A DNA stretch of 64,000 nt from Sphingomonas flavalba (lineage in GTDB: Bacteria > Pseudomonadota > Alphaproteobacteria > Sphingomonadales > Sphingomonadaceae): assembly GCF_004796535.1 (NCBI RefSeq), contig NZ_SPHY01000005.1, positions 1 to 64,000 on the forward strand. Direction: 5' to 3'. The translations under genes were made by a program, and so were the position numbers. The notes under the pieces were generated by a model. That model saw nothing but the letters and a program-made list of their open reading frames with translations. It had not been told where the DNA came from and made no database searches. Below, one piece after another: positions 18,919 to 29,417 of the stretch; the first letter of the stretch is position 1, and each line of letters starts with the position of its first letter.

Positions 18919-19845
18919 TCAGGCGGCGTCGGCCGTCCGGGTCAGGTTCAGGAACACATCCTCCAGGTCGCCGTCGCGGGTCGATATGTCGACGATGCCG
19001 TAGCCGGCCTCGGTCACGGCAGCGAGCACGTCTGCGGCGCTGACCCGGTTCTTGGTGTAGGTGACCCTGAGCAGCCGCTCGCCGACGACGCTGACCCGGT
19101 CGAACAGCGGCGACGCCGGGGGTGCGGCAATCGGGCGGTCGAGCGTCAGCTCGACCATCTTTTCACGCGCCATGCCGACCAGCGCGCGCGTCGCCTCATT
19201 GGCGATCACCCGTCCGTGATTGATGATCGCGATGCGATCGCACAGCTCCTCCGCCTCCTCCAGGTAATGGGTGGTGAGGACGATGGTCACGCCCTGGGCG
19301 TTCAGCTGGCGGACATAGGCCCAGAGTTGCTGGCGCAGCTCGATGTCGACGCCCGCCGTCGGCTCGTCGAGGACCAGGATCGGCGGCGCGTGGACCATCG
19401 CCTTGGCGACGAGCAACCGCCGCTTCATCCCGCCGGACAGGGTGCGCGCATAGGCGTTGGCCTTGTCGTCGAGGTGGACGGCGCGCAGCAGTTCCATCGA
19501 CCGGCGCTCCGCCTTCGGCACGCCATAGAGGCCGGCGAACAGCTCCAGCGTCTCGAACGGGGTGAAGAACGGGTCGAACACGATCTCCTGCGGGACGATG
19601 CCGATCGACGCCTTGGCGTTGCGCGGATGCGCATCGATGTCGAATCCCCAGATCGAAACGTTGCCCGCCGTCTTGGTGACCAGCCCGGCGAGGATGTTGA
19701 TCAGCGTCGACTTGCCGGCGCCGTTCGGGCCGAGCAGGCCGAAGATCTGCCCGCGCGGGACATCCAGGTCGACCGCCTTCAGCGCCTGCTTGCCGTCGGC
19801 GTAGGTCTTTGAAAGCGATTGGATGCGGATCGCGGCATCGGTCAT
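18919..19845 (-). CDS. ABC transporter ATP-binding protein (ABC-2 type), no adjacent permease
   Basis: A 308-residue ATPase of the drug/polysaccharide-export ABC-2 class. The Walker A is GPNGAGKS (39-46), the signature LSGGMKRRLLV, the Walker B ILVLDEPTAGVD, followed by the TTHYLEEAEELCD switch region. The C-terminal 80 residues form an extension (YTKNRVSAADVLAAVTEAG.. then DLEDVFLNLT) typical of this class. The start at 19845 is chosen because the family begins here (MTDAAIRIQSLSKTY); upstream frame is out of family. Such ATPases normally pair with an ABC-2 permease, but none is encoded next to it, so the partner is unlinked. Confidence 0.9.
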   Translation of the reverse strand: MTDAAIRIQSLSKTYADGKQALKAVDLDVPRGQIFGLLGPNGAGKSTLINILAGLVTKTAGNVSIWGFDIDAHPRNAKASIGIVPQEIVFDPFFTPFETLELFAGLYGVPKAERRSMELLRAVHLDDKANAYARTLSGGMKRRLLVAKAMVHAPPILVLDEPTAGVDIELRQQLWAYVRQLNAQGVTIVLTTHYLEEAEELCDRIAIINHGRVIANEATRALVGMAREKMVELTLDRPIAAPPASPLFDRVSVVGERLLRVTYTKNRVSAADVLAAVTEAGYGIVDISTRDGDLEDVFLNLTRTADAA

Positions 19846-19934
19846 CCAGCGCAGATAGCGCGCCGGGCGGGGAGCGCCAACAGCGAAGGCGGCGGATGAT
19901 TGCGCGGCCGGTCCGGCCTTGCTAATCGCGCCCC

Positions 19935-20135
19935 ATGATTCCGCCGCCCGAAACCTTTCGCGTCGAACACCCGCGCGTCGCCTGCGACGGCGCGGGCGAC
20001 ATCGCCCCCGCGCTCGGCCACCCGCGCGTCTGGCTGCAGATCGACGAGCGCGGCTATGCCGATTGCGGCTATTGCGACCGCCGCTACGTGCTGATCGGCG
20101 GCCCGGCCGACGAACAGGGTGTCCAGACCGCCTGA
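19935..20135 (+). CDS. Zinc-finger domain protein, NDUFS6/CHCC type
   Basis: A 66-residue protein with Cys17, His29, Cys44 and Cys47 arranged C-x11-H-x14-C-x2-C, which is the CHCC zinc-binding module. The same fold forms the mitochondrial complex I accessory subunit NDUFS6, and alphaproteobacterial copies may associate with NADH dehydrogenase. That role is known for the family and inferred here. The conserved core reads RVACDGAG.....GHPRVWLQI.....YADCGYCDRRYVL. It starts 89 bases from the divergent ABC ATPase gene and is 18 bases ahead of tldD. Confidence 0.88.
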   Translation: MIPPPETFRVEHPRVACDGAGDIAPALGHPRVWLQIDERGYADCGYCDRRYVLIGGPADEQGVQTA

Positions 20136-20153
20136 ACATCCTATATCGGCAGG

Positions 20154-21578
20154 ATGACGACCGCCGCCGATCCACGCGCCTGGCTTTACCGCGACGCGCT
20201 AGACCCCGATACCGCCCTGCGCCTGACCGCCGACGCCCTCGGCGGCTGCGACGATGGTGAGCTGTATCTGCAGTACCGCGCCAGCGAGAGTTTCGGCTTC
20301 GACGACGGCCGGTTGAAAACCGCCGACTATTCGACCGATGCCGGCTTCGGCCTGCGCGGGGTTTCCGGTGAAACGACCGCCTTCGCTCACGCCAACGAGC
20401 TGAGCGCCGCCGCCATCCGCCGCGCGGCGGAAACGATGCGGCTGCTCGACCCGGCAAAGGGCGCCCCGGCGCAGCCGCCGGCGCGGACCAACCGCCATCT
20501 CTACACCGCCGACGATCCGCTGGCGCTGGTGCCCTTCGCCAGAAAGGTGGCGCTGTGCGAGGCGATCGACGCCGCCGCCCGCGCCCGCGACCCGCGCGTC
20601 TCGCAGGTGTCGGTCGGTCTGTCGGCCAGCTGGAGCGTGATCGAGATCGTCCGCGCCGACGGTCATGTCGCGCAGGACATCCGCCCGCTCGTCCGCCTCA
20701 ACGTCTCGATCGTCGCCGAACAGAACGGCCGGCGCGAAACCGGTTTCTTCGGCATCGGCGGGCGCTATCTCTACGACCGGCTGTTCGCCGATGCGACGTG
20801 GAATCGGGCGATCGACGAAGCGCTGGCCCAGGCGCTGGTCAACCTCGAGTCGGTCGCCGCCCCGGCCGGCGAGCAGACCGTGCTGCTCGGCCCCGGCTGG
20901 CCCGGCGTGCTGCTGCACGAGGCGATCGGCCACGGGCTGGAGGGCGATTTCAACCGCAAGGGAACCAGCGCCTTTTCCGGCCGGATCGGCGAGCGGATCG
21001 CCGCCCCCGGCGTCACCGTCGTCGACGACGGATCAATCCCGGACCGGCGCGGGTCGCTGACCATCGACGACGAAGGCACGCCGACGCGCGAGAATGTGCT
21101 GATCGAGGACGGCATCCTGAAAGGCTATATCCACGACCGGCTGAACGCGCGGCTGATGGGGGTCGAGCCGACCGGCAACGGTCGTCGCGAATCCTACGCC
21201 CACGCGCCGATGCCGCGGATGACCAACACCTTCATGCGCGGCGGCACCGCCGACCCGGCGGAACTGCTTGCCGGGATGAAAGACGGCATCTACGCCAAAA
21301 GCTTCGGCGGCGGCCAGGTCGACATCGTGTCCGGCAAGTTCGTCTTCTCTTGCACCGAGGCCTATAAGGTGGAGAACGGCCGGCTCGGTGCGCCGATCAA
21401 GGGCGCGACGCTGATCGGCGACGGACCGTCGGTGCTGACCCGCGTGATCGGCATCGGTAACGACATGGCGCTGGACGAAGGCGTCGGCGTCTGCGGCAAG
21501 GCGGGGCAGTCGGTCCCCGCCGGCGTCGGCCAGCCGACCCTGCTGATCAACGGACTGACCGTCGGCGGCACCGGCTGA
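20154..21578 (+). CDS. tldD: Metalloprotease TldD
   Basis: A 474-residue subunit of the TldD/TldE (PmbA) protease, which trims unfolded peptides and processes some modified peptides in the cytosol. The zinc motif HEAIGH (His255) lies in LLHEAIGHGLEGDFNRKG. The family blocks GRIGERIAAPGVTVVDDGS, NGRRESYAHAPMPRMTNTF and the C-terminal GKAGQSVPAGVGQPTLLINGLTVGGT are clear. Length is standard. The partner tldE/pmbA is not in the window. It may share a transcript with the small zinc protein upstream. Confidence 0.95.
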   Translation: MTTAADPRAWLYRDALDPDTALRLTADALGGCDDGELYLQYRASESFGFDDGRLKTADYSTDAGFGLRGVSGETTAFAHANELSAAAIRRAAETMRLLDPAKGAPAQPPARTNRHLYTADDPLALVPFARKVALCEAIDAAARARDPRVSQVSVGLSASWSVIEIVRADGHVAQDIRPLVRLNVSIVAEQNGRRETGFFGIGGRYLYDRLFADATWNRAIDEALAQALVNLESVAAPAGEQTVLLGPGWPGVLLHEAIGHGLEGDFNRKGTSAFSGRIGERIAAPGVTVVDDGSIPDRRGSLTIDDEGTPTRENVLIEDGILKGYIHDRLNARLMGVEPTGNGRRESYAHAPMPRMTNTFMRGGTADPAELLAGMKDGIYAKSFGGGQVDIVSGKFVFSCTEAYKVENGRLGAPIKGATLIGDGPSVLTRVIGIGNDMALDEGVGVCGKAGQSVPAGVGQPTLLINGLTVGGTG

Positions 21579-21602
21579 ACGGGGCCGACGTCCCCCTTTC
21601 GT

Positions 21603-21632
21603 CGTCATTGCGAGCGTAGCGAAGCAATCCAT
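21603..21632 (+). repeat. Dispersed intergenic repeat, CGTCATTGCGAG family, copy 1
   Basis: CGTCATTGCGAGCGTAGCGA followed by AGCAATCCAT. Near-identical copies occur at 43107-43136 (inverted) and 51350-51396. It lies just after the tldD stop, between convergent genes. Confidence 0.75.
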
Positions 21633-21659
21633 CGCCGCCGCCGCGCGGCCGGCCGGATC

Positions 21660-23396
21660 TCAGCCGGCCCGGCGCAGGATCCAGCTTACGCTGGTGCCGC
21701 CGGCCGGCGATTCGCCGGACATCACCAGCTGGACGGTCTCGACCGGCCGGCCGCGCGGGTCGACCCACAGGCTTTCCTCGCTCGCCAACTGCGCGCCCCT
21801 GGCGCGAAACTGCCACAGCGCGCCGTCGGCAATGCGCAGCAGCGCGCCGAGGCCGTCGGCGGTCGGCGTCACCTCGATCCCCGGCGCCAGGTGGAAACGG
21901 ACGGCGAACCGCGCCGCGCGGGACGAACGCCGCCGTCCGCCGGGCAGCAATATGTCTTCGCCGCGCACCTCGCGGCCGTCGGCCGACAGCATGATCAGGC
22001 GGCGGTGGAGCAGGCCGAACTTGCGCAGATAGCCGTCATGGCTTGCCTCCAGTCGGCTGCCCGCCTCGGTCTCCTGCCGGTCGATCTCGACCTCGGCGAC
22101 GCCGCGGCCGAGGCTGCCGTCGCTGTGGACGGCGGTGGAATTGGTGTCGCCCAGGACCAGCGTCGAATGCGCCGCGCTGGTCCGAAGGCCGTCGGCCAGC
22201 GCGGGCGGGATGGTCAGGCCGGGGTGGCGGGCGCCGCCGCAGGTGACGATCACCCGGTGCGGCCCGTCCGACAGCTCGAATGCCAGGGTGGAAGCGCAGC
22301 CGCCCTCGGCCAGCCGGCTGACCGGTGGCGGCGCCGCGTCGACGCTGATCACCGTCGCCCCGCCGGCCAGCCGCTGATAGCCCCAGTCGCGGGCCTGGCG
22401 CAGCGGCCTTGCGCGCACCCCGCTCGCCTCGATGATCGCCGCGACGCGCTGCGCGTCGACCGGCAGCCCGCCCTGCCAGCTGGCGAGGCCGCCGTCGCCA
22501 TGGGTGACGCCGAGCAGCGCCGGCACCGCGCGCGATAGCACGGTGTGGATCGCCAGCGGCGCCTGCTCGCGCCGCGCCTCGTACACGGCGCGCAGCAGGG
22601 CGAGCAGCGCGATGCCGTCGAGCAGCGCCGATGGCGACCGGTCGATGGTGCCGCCGTCGTCGTAGAAGGCGGCGCCGAGCGCGCGGGTCAACCCTTCCTC
22701 GCCGAACTGGCGGCGCAGCGATCCGCCGGGGATCAGCAGGCCGGCGGCGACGACGCCGGACCAGGCGGCGACGCGGGCCAGGCCGGGCGGCGCCCGGTCG
22801 GCGCCGCGCTCGACATGGCGGGCGAAGCGGGCGAGCGCATTCAGCACCGTCGACCGGTAGACGATGTCGTTCGACGACAGGATCAGCGGCGCGTGGGCCG
22901 CCCAGAACAGGATGCGCCGGCCGACGATGTCGTATCGCCAGGCGATGCCGCCGACATTGTCGGCATGGGCGGCCAGCCATTTGCGCATGATCGCCTCGGC
23001 GATCGGCGCGCCCTGTTGGCGCGTCGCGACGGTCGACAGGTCGCGCAGCCAGGCGAAGCTGTGCAGATGGGTGACGAGGCCGGGTGCGGCGGCCAGCGTC
23101 GCGAAATTCAGCGCCGGCACCGGAATCGCCTCGCCGCCGAACAGGATGCGGCGGTCGAGCAGCGCCTGCCCGGCGCGCTGGTCGCCGATGATCGGGTCGC
23201 CCGGCACCGCCAGCAGCTTCAGCGGGAAGCGGCCGCGCAGGCGAAAGCTGTGCAGCGGCGTGCGCCAGGTCAGGCGGTTGAAACTGTTGGCGATGCGCTC
23301 GGCCAGCGACAGGCCCTTCTCGCCGTCGAGCCGGATGAGCCGCTTGCCCTCCTCGATCCCGTCGGCGGCCGGGTCGATCGGGACCGCCTTGCTCAC
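21660..23396 (-). CDS. Heparinase II/III family protein
   Basis: A 578-residue protein. An N-terminal alpha-helical toroid-like half (about 1-330) begins with [25 protein letters not shown], and a C-terminal heparinase II/III-like beta-domain (about 340-560) includes [36 protein letters not shown] and the [14 protein letters not shown] segment. The family contains polysaccharide lyases, but no signal peptide is visible and the substrate is unknown. In this order (heparinase-like, rpe, rsmB) the cluster is common among sphingomonads. Its start overlaps the rpe stop by 4 bases. Confidence 0.85.
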   Translation of the reverse strand: MSKAVPIDPAADGIEEGKRLIRLDGEKGLSLAERIANSFNRLTWRTPLHSFRLRGRFPLKLLAVPGDPIIGDQRAGQALLDRRILFGGEAIPVPALNFATLAAAPGLVTHLHSFAWLRDLSTVATRQQGAPIAEAIMRKWLAAHADNVGGIAWRYDIVGRRILFWAAHAPLILSSNDIVYRSTVLNALARFARHVERGADRAPPGLARVAAWSGVVAAGLLIPGGSLRRQFGEEGLTRALGAAFYDDGGTIDRSPSALLDGIALLALLRAVYEARREQAPLAIHTVLSRAVPALLGVTHGDGGLASWQGGLPVDAQRVAAIIEASGVRARPLRQARDWGYQRLAGGATVISVDAAPPPVSRLAEGGCASTLAFELSDGPHRVIVTCGGARHPGLTIPPALADGLRTSAAHSTLVLGDTNSTAVHSDGSLGRGVAEVEIDRQETEAGSRLEASHDGYLRKFGLLHRRLIMLSADGREVRGEDILLPGGRRRSSRAARFAVRFHLAPGIEVTPTADGLGALLRIADGALWQFRARGAQLASEESLWVDPRGRPVETVQLVMSGESPAGGTSVSWILRRAG

Positions 23397-24055
23397 ACCG
23401 CTCTCAACGCCTGGATGTTGGCGGCATAGGCATCCGGCCCGCCCCGGAAGGTCGCGGTGCCGGCAACCAGCACGTCGGCGCCGGCGGCGATCACCCGGGG
23501 GGCGGTCACCCGGTCGATGCCGCCGTCCACCTCCAGCCTGATGTCCTTGCCCAGCCGGTCGATCTGCTTGCGCAGCGCCTCGATCTTGCGCAGCTGGCTT
23601 TCGATGAAGCTCTGCCCGCCGAAACCGGGGTTGACGCTCATCACCAGCACCAGGTCGATCTCCTCCAGCAGATAGTCGAGCATCTTAGCCGGTGTTGCCG
23701 GGTTGAGCGAGATGCCTGCCTGCTTGCCCAGCGCCTTGATTCGCTGGACGGTGCGGTGGGTGTGCGGCCCGGCTTCGGCGTGGACGGTGATGATGTCGGC
23801 GCCGGCCTCCGCGAAGGCGTCGATGAACGGGTCGACCGGGGCGATCATCAGGTGGACGTCGAACGGCTTGGCGCTGTGCGGGCGCAGCGCCTTCACCACC
23901 GCCGGGCCGATCGTCAGGTTGGGCACGAAATGCCCGTCCATCACGTCGACATGGATCCAGTCGGCGCCGGCGGCGTCGACGGCGCGCACCTCCTCGCCCA
24001 GTCGCGCGAAATCGGCGGAGAGGATGGATGGCGCGATGCGAACTGCTGACGTCAT
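23393..24055 (-). CDS. rpe: Ribulose-phosphate 3-epimerase
   Basis: A 220-residue TIM-barrel enzyme that interconverts ribulose 5-phosphate and xylulose 5-phosphate. The N-terminal [17 protein letters not shown], the metal-binding [20 protein letters not shown], the HLMI block, [15 protein letters not shown] and EVDGGI with the catalytic Asp are all present. Length is standard. Translation of the heparinase-like gene is probably coupled to it by a 4-base overlap. It starts 57 bases after the stop of the methyltransferase gene on the same strand. Confidence 0.97.
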   Translation of the reverse strand: MTSAVRIAPSILSADFARLGEEVRAVDAAGADWIHVDVMDGHFVPNLTIGPAVVKALRPHSAKPFDVHLMIAPVDPFIDAFAEAGADIITVHAEAGPHTHRTVQRIKALGKQAGISLNPATPAKMLDYLLEEIDLVLVMSVNPGFGGQSFIESQLRKIEALRKQIDRLGKDIRLEVDGGIDRVTAPRVIAAGADVLVAGTATFRGGPDAYAANIQALRAV

Positions 24056-24111
24056 GAGTGCTATGCCTTACGCGGGCCGGCGCGGCCCTGCAAGCAAGGC
24101 GGACACGGAAT

Positions 24112-25368
24112 TCAGCCCTGACGAATCATCCGCGCGACGAAGAAGCCGTCGAGCCCGCCGGCATCCGCCAGCATCCCCGGCCGGGTGCGGACGAAACCGT
24201 CCGCCGGGGCGATGCCGGCGGGCAGTTCCGCCGCCGTGACCGGCGCCGGCTGATAATCGCCGCGCGCGGCAAGAAAGGCGGCGACCTGCGCCTCCCCCTC
24301 CGCCGGTTCCAGCGAACAGGTCGCGTAGACCAGCAGGCCGCCGGGGCGCACCCAGTCGGCGGCGCGGGCCAGCATCGCCCGCTGGGTTTCCGCCAGCGCG
24401 GCGATGTCCTTCGCCCGCACGCGGTGAAGCACGTCGGGGTGGCGGCGAAAGATGCCGGTCGCGCTGCACGGCGCGTCGAGCAGCACGGCGTCGGCCGGTG
24501 CGGCGGGCGCCCACTGCATCACATCGGCGGCGACCAGATCGGCGTCGAGGCCGGTGCGCGCGAGATTGTCGCGCAGGCGGGTCAGGCGCGGCGCGGCCTG
24601 TTCCACCGCCGTCACCCGCCAGCCGGCGGCGGCGAGCTGCATCGTCTTGCCGCCGGGCGCGGCGCACAGGTCCAGCACATGGCGGCCGTCGCCGGGGCCA
24701 AGCAGCCGCGCCGGGATCGACGCCGCCAGATCCTGTACCCACCAGCCGCCTTCGCCAAAGCCTGGCAGGGCGGTGACCTCGCCCGATTCGATACGGACAT
24801 GGCCCGGCGCCAGCGTCACGCCTTCCGGGCTCAGCGCGCCGGGTTTCACCGTCAGGTCCAGCGGCGGCGGCGCGGCGATCGCGGCGCCGGCCGCGTCGAC
24901 CATCGCCCGGTCCCACGCTTCGGCCCAGCGCAAGGCGACATTGCGCGGCAGCGACGGCGGCGCCGGCAGCAGCGCGCCCCGGCGCATCAGTGTGCCGAAC
25001 ACGCCGTGGACCAGCTTGCGCGGGCCGCCGTCGACCAGCGGCAATACCGTGGCGATCGCGGCATGGCCCGGCGTGTGTAGCGCCAGTGCCTGGACCAGCG
25101 CGATGCGCAGTGCGAATCGCGCCTTGGCGTCGTCGGGCAGGCGCTTGCGGGTGGCGCTGTCGATCAGCGCGTCAAGGTCGGGCAGGCGGCGCAGCGCCTC
25201 CGCCGCGATCGCATGGGCCAGCGCCCGGTCGTCGGCGCGCGCGATCCCCTTGGTCGCGGCCGGCAGCGCATGGTCGAGGGCGCGGCCCTGGCGCAGGACT
25301 GCGTCGAGCAGGCGCAGCGCAGCGCGCCGGGCGGCAACGCCTGCACCGTCTGGAACAGCCTCGGTCAA
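24112..25368 (-). CDS. rsmB: RsmB/NOP-family RNA (cytosine-C5) methyltransferase
   Basis: A 418-residue protein with an N-terminal NusB-like domain (about 10-135) and a C-terminal SAM-dependent Rossmann domain. The C-terminal half shows [16 protein letters not shown] (SAM motif I), [18 protein letters not shown] with the family Cys, and the second catalytic Cys in [12 protein letters not shown]. This architecture is that of RsmB, which methylates 16S rRNA C967. The exact target here is inferred from domain order. Its ATG overlaps the htpX stop by 4 bases. Confidence 0.92.
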   Translation of the reverse strand: MTEAVPDGAGVAARRAALRLLDAVLRQGRALDHALPAATKGIARADDRALAHAIAAEALRRLPDLDALIDSATRKRLPDDAKARFALRIALVQALALHTPGHAAIATVLPLVDGGPRKLVHGVFGTLMRRGALLPAPPSLPRNVALRWAEAWDRAMVDAAGAAIAAPPPLDLTVKPGALSPEGVTLAPGHVRIESGEVTALPGFGEGGWWVQDLAASIPARLLGPGDGRHVLDLCAAPGGKTMQLAAAGWRVTAVEQAAPRLTRLRDNLARTGLDADLVAADVMQWAPAAPADAVLLDAPCSATGIFRRHPDVLHRVRAKDIAALAETQRAMLARAADWVRPGGLLVYATCSLEPAEGEAQVAAFLAARGDYQPAPVTAAELPAGIAPADGFVRTRPGMLADAGGLDGFFVARMIRQG

Positions 25369-26309
25369 TCGCGGCGCAGCGGATCGAGGGCGCTGCCGCG
25401 CTTGCGAGCCGGGCGCGGTCCCAGCGCCGAAACACGGGCCGGCCGGGCAGCCGATAGCGGTGCCGGCTCGCCGAACTCCCCCGCCATTTCCTCAAGTGCG
25501 GCAATGCGGTTGCCGGTGTCGGGGTGGGTGGAGAACCAGCTGTCGCCACCCCCGCCGCGCAGCGCCGGGACGATGTAGAGCGAGGCCGCCGCCGGGTTGC
25601 GCTCCGCCACCGCGTTGGGGATGCGCGCGGCGCCGCCGGCGATCTTGGCGAGCGCGGAGGCGAGCGCGCGCGGGTTGCCGGAAATCTCCGCTCCGCCGCG
25701 ATCGGCGCCGTATTCGCGCTGGCGGCTGATCGCCATCTGGACGATCATCGCCGCGAACGGCGCGACGAACACGGCGAGCAGCGTCGCCAGCATGTTGGCG
25801 CGGTTGCCGTCGCCGCCGCGCATGAACAGTCCGAAATTGGCGAGCATCGAGATCGCACCGGCAATCGTCGCGACCATGGTCATGATCAGCGTATCGCGGT
25901 TGCGGACATGGGCCAGTTCATGCGCCATCACCCCGGCAACCTCGTCGCGGGACAGCATGCCCAGCAGGCCGGTGGTCGCCGCCACCGCCGCGTTCTCCGG
26001 GTTGCGGCCGGTGGCGAAGGCGTTGGGGTGCGGGTCGTCGATCACATAGACCTTGGGCATCGGCAGGCCGCCGCGCGCCGCCAGGTCGCGGACGATCGCG
26101 TAATAATCCGGCGCGCTCGCCGCATCGACCTCGCGCGCATTGTGCATTCTGAGAACGATCTTGTCGGCGTTCCAGAAGGTGAACAGGTTCATGCCCGCGG
26201 CGACCAGCAGCGCGATCAGCGCGCCGCCCCCGCCGCCCAGCGTATAGCCGAGCGCCATGAACAGCGCGGTCAGCGCGGCCAGCAGCATCGTCGTCTTGAA
26301 CCCGTTCAT
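25365..26309 (-). CDS. htpX: Membrane zinc metalloprotease HtpX
   Basis: A 314-residue inner-membrane M48 protease of membrane-protein quality control. The start at 26309 gives [21 protein letters not shown], the usual first membrane helix; the upstream in-frame Met at 26372 adds 21 unlikely residues. Two N-terminal helices are followed by [13 protein letters not shown] with the HExxH zinc site, then two more hydrophobic segments and the conserved [16 protein letters not shown] with the third ligand. Residues from about 290 form a basic, variable tail. The gene is divergent from the SDHAF4-like gene, 91 bases away. Confidence 0.95.
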   Translation of the reverse strand: MNGFKTTMLLAALTALFMALGYTLGGGGGALIALLVAAGMNLFTFWNADKIVLRMHNAREVDAASAPDYYAIVRDLAARGGLPMPKVYVIDDPHPNAFATGRNPENAAVAATTGLLGMLSRDEVAGVMAHELAHVRNRDTLIMTMVATIAGAISMLANFGLFMRGGDGNRANMLATLLAVFVAPFAAMIVQMAISRQREYGADRGGAEISGNPRALASALAKIAGGAARIPNAVAERNPAAASLYIVPALRGGGGDSWFSTHPDTGNRIAALEEMAGEFGEPAPLSAARPARVSALGPRPARKRGSALDPLRRD

Positions 26310-26400
26310 CGTGCGTCCCGGTCTCCTGCCTTGCGTCCCAGTCCCCTGCCGCCCAATGTAGGGGCGCCACACCCACCCGCAACCGGGAAAGACCAGTCCA

Positions 26401-26559
26401 ATGAGCCGCCGCCCTGCGCATGTGAAGCCGCCCGCCTATCTGTCGAAAAGCCCGCCGGTCCCGCAACCGGCGCCGGCCAAGACGACCACCGACCCGCTGG
26501 AGCGGGACCCGACCCGCTATGGCGACTGGGAACTGAAGGGCATCGCCGTCGATTTCTAG
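26401..26559 (+). CDS. DUF1674 protein, SDHAF4-like succinate dehydrogenase assembly factor
   Basis: A 52-residue protein from ATG 26401 to TAG 26559. The C-terminal [17 protein letters not shown] matches the conserved end of DUF1674/SDHAF4, which in mitochondria binds the flavinylated SDHA subunit and protects it before assembly. The N-terminal half is Pro/Lys-rich and probably disordered. Bacterial members are common in alphaproteobacteria, but the sdh genes are not adjacent. The role in succinate dehydrogenase assembly is inferred from the family. Confidence 0.87.
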   Translation: MSRRPAHVKPPAYLSKSPPVPQPAPAKTTTDPLERDPTRYGDWELKGIAVDF

Positions 26560-26577
26560 CTTCCTGACAGGGGGCTT

Positions 26578-28425
26578 ATGACGAAACAGCGGACGATCGT
26601 CCTGATAGCAGCCGGTGTCGCTTTGCTCGCCGCCGGCATGGTGGTGGCGGCAGCGCTGACGCCGATCGGCTGGTTGCGCCCGACCGTCGAGCAGCGTCTG
26701 GCCGCCACGATCGGCGCGCCGGTCCGGATCGGCAGCCTGGGCCGCCTTGACCATTTTTCGCTGTCGCCGCGGATCAGCGTGCGCGGGCTGGTGGTCGCCC
26801 AGCCGGCCTGGGCGGGCCGGGGCGATCTGGCCCGGATCGATTCGCTGGTCGTCCGCCTGCCGCTGTGGCCGCTGCTGTCCGGCCGCGTCGCCCCGCGTGA
26901 GATCGCGGTCGACGGCGCCGCGCTGGCGCTGGTCCGCGATGCGACGGGGCGGGAGAACTGGCGGCGGGAGAAAAAGCCGGATCGCGCCTCGCAGCCGATC
27001 GCGCTGAGCGCGATCACCATCCGCAACGCCCGGATTTCCTATACTGATGCCAAGCGCGATCGCCGGTTCGACGCGCGCGCGACCTTCGACCGCGCCGGCT
27101 TCCGTCTGACGGGCACAGGGGCGGTCCTTGGCCAGCCGGTCACCCTGTCGGCAACCGGCGTGGCGATCGCGGCGGGGGCGAAGCCCGGCCGCTGGCCGTT
27201 CGTCGCGGTAATCAACGGCAAGGCGCTGGCGATGCGGGCGGAAGGGGCAATGGATCGCCCGTTCGACCTGGACCATTTCACCGCCCGCGTTACCGCGCGC
27301 GGCGACGACCTGAAGCTGCTCGACGCGATCATCGAGGCGGGGCTGCCCGGCACCCAGCCGGTCACGCTCGTCGCTGATGTCCGGCACGACGCGCCGGACT
27401 GGAAGGTCAACAAGTTGCGCGGCACGATGGGGCGATCGGACTTCACCGGCGCCGTCACCGTCGCCAAGCGCGACGGGCGCAGCATCGTCACGGGCGCGCT
27501 CGATGCCGGACGCTTCGATTTCGACGATCTGGCCAATGCGCGCGGCCGCGCTATCGCCCGCGCCAAGCTGCGCCAGAGCGGCCCACGGCTGATCCCCGAC
27601 ACCGCGATCGACCTGAAGCGGATGCAGAAGACCGACGGCGAAATCCGCTTCACCGCCCGCCGACTGCTGTGGCGGACGCCGACGCCGTTCACCGCGATGC
27701 GCGGCACCCTCCGCCTCGACCACGGCCTGCTGACCGTCGATCCGCTCGAACTGGCGCTGCCGCGCGGCAGGTTGCGGGGCAAGGCGACGGTCGATCAGCG
27801 GGGCGGCGCCGCCGTGCCGCTGCTCACCCTCGACCTGACGCTCAATGGCGCGGCGCTCGCCAGCTTTTCGGGCGATAGCGACCTGTCCGGCCGGTTCGAC
27901 GCGCGGGCGAAGCTGGCCGGGCGCGGGGTGACGGTGCGCGAGGCGCTCGGCCGCGCGACCGGGACGGTCGGCCTGGCCGCGCGCGACGGGGTGCTGCCGG
28001 CGCGGCTGGCGGCGTTCATCGGCTTCGACGTCGGTCACGGCCTGCTGGCGAAGAAGGACGACACCGCCGGGCTGCGCTGCCTGGCGATGCGGCTGGCGGT
28101 GCGCGACGGCGTCGGCCGCATCGATCCGCTGATCATCGACACCACCCGGTCGCAGGCGCGGGCGACCGGCACGATCAACCTGGCCAGCGAACGGCTGAAC
28201 GCCCAGTTGACCGGCGCGCCCAAGGGCAAGGCGCTGCTGCGCTACGACGCGCCGCTGCCGGTCGGCGGCACGATCAAGGCGCCTGAGCTGACCCTGCCGT
28301 CCAAGTCGGAACGCCCGCGCCAGTTGCTCAAGATGCTGGGCCGGGCGCTGTCCGGCAAAAAACAGACGCCACGCGCAGAAGATGCGGATTGCAACGCCCT
28401 GATCGCACGAGCGCTGGCCGGGTAA
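26578..28425 (+). CDS. AsmA family protein
   Basis: A 615-residue envelope protein. An N-terminal membrane anchor (about residues 8-30, VLIAAGVALLAAGMVVAAALTPIGWL) is followed by an AsmA domain beginning RPTVEQRLAATIGAPVRIGSL and a C-terminal AsmA-like module with KLAGRGVTVREALGRATGTVGLAARDGVLPA. The family is AsmA/YhdP-like: long beta-groove proteins thought to affect phospholipid traffic to the outer membrane. The gene begins 18 bases after the SDHAF4-like gene, so they may share a transcript. A precise function is not known. Confidence 0.88.
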   Translation: MTKQRTIVLIAAGVALLAAGMVVAAALTPIGWLRPTVEQRLAATIGAPVRIGSLGRLDHFSLSPRISVRGLVVAQPAWAGRGDLARIDSLVVRLPLWPLLSGRVAPREIAVDGAALALVRDATGRENWRREKKPDRASQPIALSAITIRNARISYTDAKRDRRFDARATFDRAGFRLTGTGAVLGQPVTLSATGVAIAAGAKPGRWPFVAVINGKALAMRAEGAMDRPFDLDHFTARVTARGDDLKLLDAIIEAGLPGTQPVTLVADVRHDAPDWKVNKLRGTMGRSDFTGAVTVAKRDGRSIVTGALDAGRFDFDDLANARGRAIARAKLRQSGPRLIPDTAIDLKRMQKTDGEIRFTARRLLWRTPTPFTAMRGTLRLDHGLLTVDPLELALPRGRLRGKATVDQRGGAAVPLLTLDLTLNGAALASFSGDSDLSGRFDARAKLAGRGVTVREALGRATGTVGLAARDGVLPARLAAFIGFDVGHGLLAKKDDTAGLRCLAMRLAVRDGVGRIDPLIIDTTRSQARATGTINLASERLNAQLTGAPKGKALLRYDAPLPVGGTIKAPELTLPSKSERPRQLLKMLGRALSGKKQTPRAEDADCNALIARALAG

Positions 28426-28439
28426 GGGGCTGCGCCCGC

Positions 28440-29417
28440 CTATTCCTCGCTGCGCAGCGGCCGGGTCATAAGCGATTCGACCACCGCCTCGATCGTTGCC
28501 GATCCGTCGAGCAGCGCGCAGACCGCGTCGACCACCGGCATGTCGACGCCAACGGCGCGGGCCGCGGCGCGCAGCACCGGCGCGGTGAACGCGCCTTCCG
28601 CAACGGTGTGGCGGTCGGCCATCAGCGCGGCGGCGCTTTTCCCCTCGCCCAGCCCCTTGCCGAGCGAGAAGTTGCGCGAACTGGTCGACGAACAGGTCAG
28701 CACCAGGTCGCCGAGGCCGGACAGCCCGGCCAGCGTCTCCGCCCGCGCCCCGCGCGCCAGGCCGAACCGCGTCATTTCGGCAAAGCCCCGGCTGATCAGC
28801 GCGGCGCGCGCGTTCTGGCCGAGGCCGCGCCCTTCGACTACGCCGCAGGCGATCGCCAGCACATTCTTGACCGCGCCGCCGATCTCGGCGCCGACGACGT
28901 CGGTCGACAGATAGGGGCGAAAGGCCGGGCGGGCGAAGCGGGCGGTCAGTTCCGCGCCCAGCGCCTGGTCGGCGCAGGCCAGCGTCACCGCTGCCGGCAG
29001 CCCGGCCGCCACCTCATGCGCGAAGGTCGGGCCGGACAGCACCGCGATCGGCGCCGCCGGGTGCTCCTCCGCCGCGACTTCGGACAGCAGCTTCATCGTG
29101 CCCGCCTCGATCCCCTTGGAGCACAGCACCAGCGGTGTCGTGCCGACCGGGATGCGCGACAGCATCGCGCGCAGGTGCTGGGCGGGCGAGACGATCAGCA
29201 GCGCCTCGTGCCCTGCCATCGCGTCGAGTACGCCGGTCGCGGCGATCGTCGGCGCCAGCGGCAGGCCGGGCAGGAACAGCGTGTTGACATGGTCGCGGTT
29301 GACCGCCTCGACCACCTCCGGCTCGCGCGCCCACAGGGTGACGGCGCTGCCGTCGCTCGCGATCACCTGCGCCAGGGCAGTGCCCCACGCGCCGGCCCCC
29401 ACCACGCCGATCGTCAT
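28440..29417 (-). CDS. gpsA: NAD(P)-dependent glycerol-3-phosphate dehydrogenase
   Basis: A 325-residue enzyme that makes sn-glycerol 3-phosphate for phospholipids. The start at 29417 gives [20 protein letters not shown] with the Rossmann fold; 50 further in-frame residues upstream are antisense-like. Family blocks include the [16 protein letters not shown] segment, [19 protein letters not shown] with the catalytic Lys, and [23 protein letters not shown]. Length is standard. The ATG overlaps the tsaD stop by 4 bases, so the two are translated together. Confidence 0.97.
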   Translation of the reverse strand: MTIGVVGAGAWGTALAQVIASDGSAVTLWAREPEVVEAVNRDHVNTLFLPGLPLAPTIAATGVLDAMAGHEALLIVSPAQHLRAMLSRIPVGTTPLVLCSKGIEAGTMKLLSEVAAEEHPAAPIAVLSGPTFAHEVAAGLPAAVTLACADQALGAELTARFARPAFRPYLSTDVVGAEIGGAVKNVLAIACGVVEGRGLGQNARAALISRGFAEMTRFGLARGARAETLAGLSGLGDLVLTCSSTSSRNFSLGKGLGEGKSAAALMADRHTVAEGAFTAPVLRAAARAVGVDMPVVDAVCALLDGSATIEAVVESLMTRPLRSEE

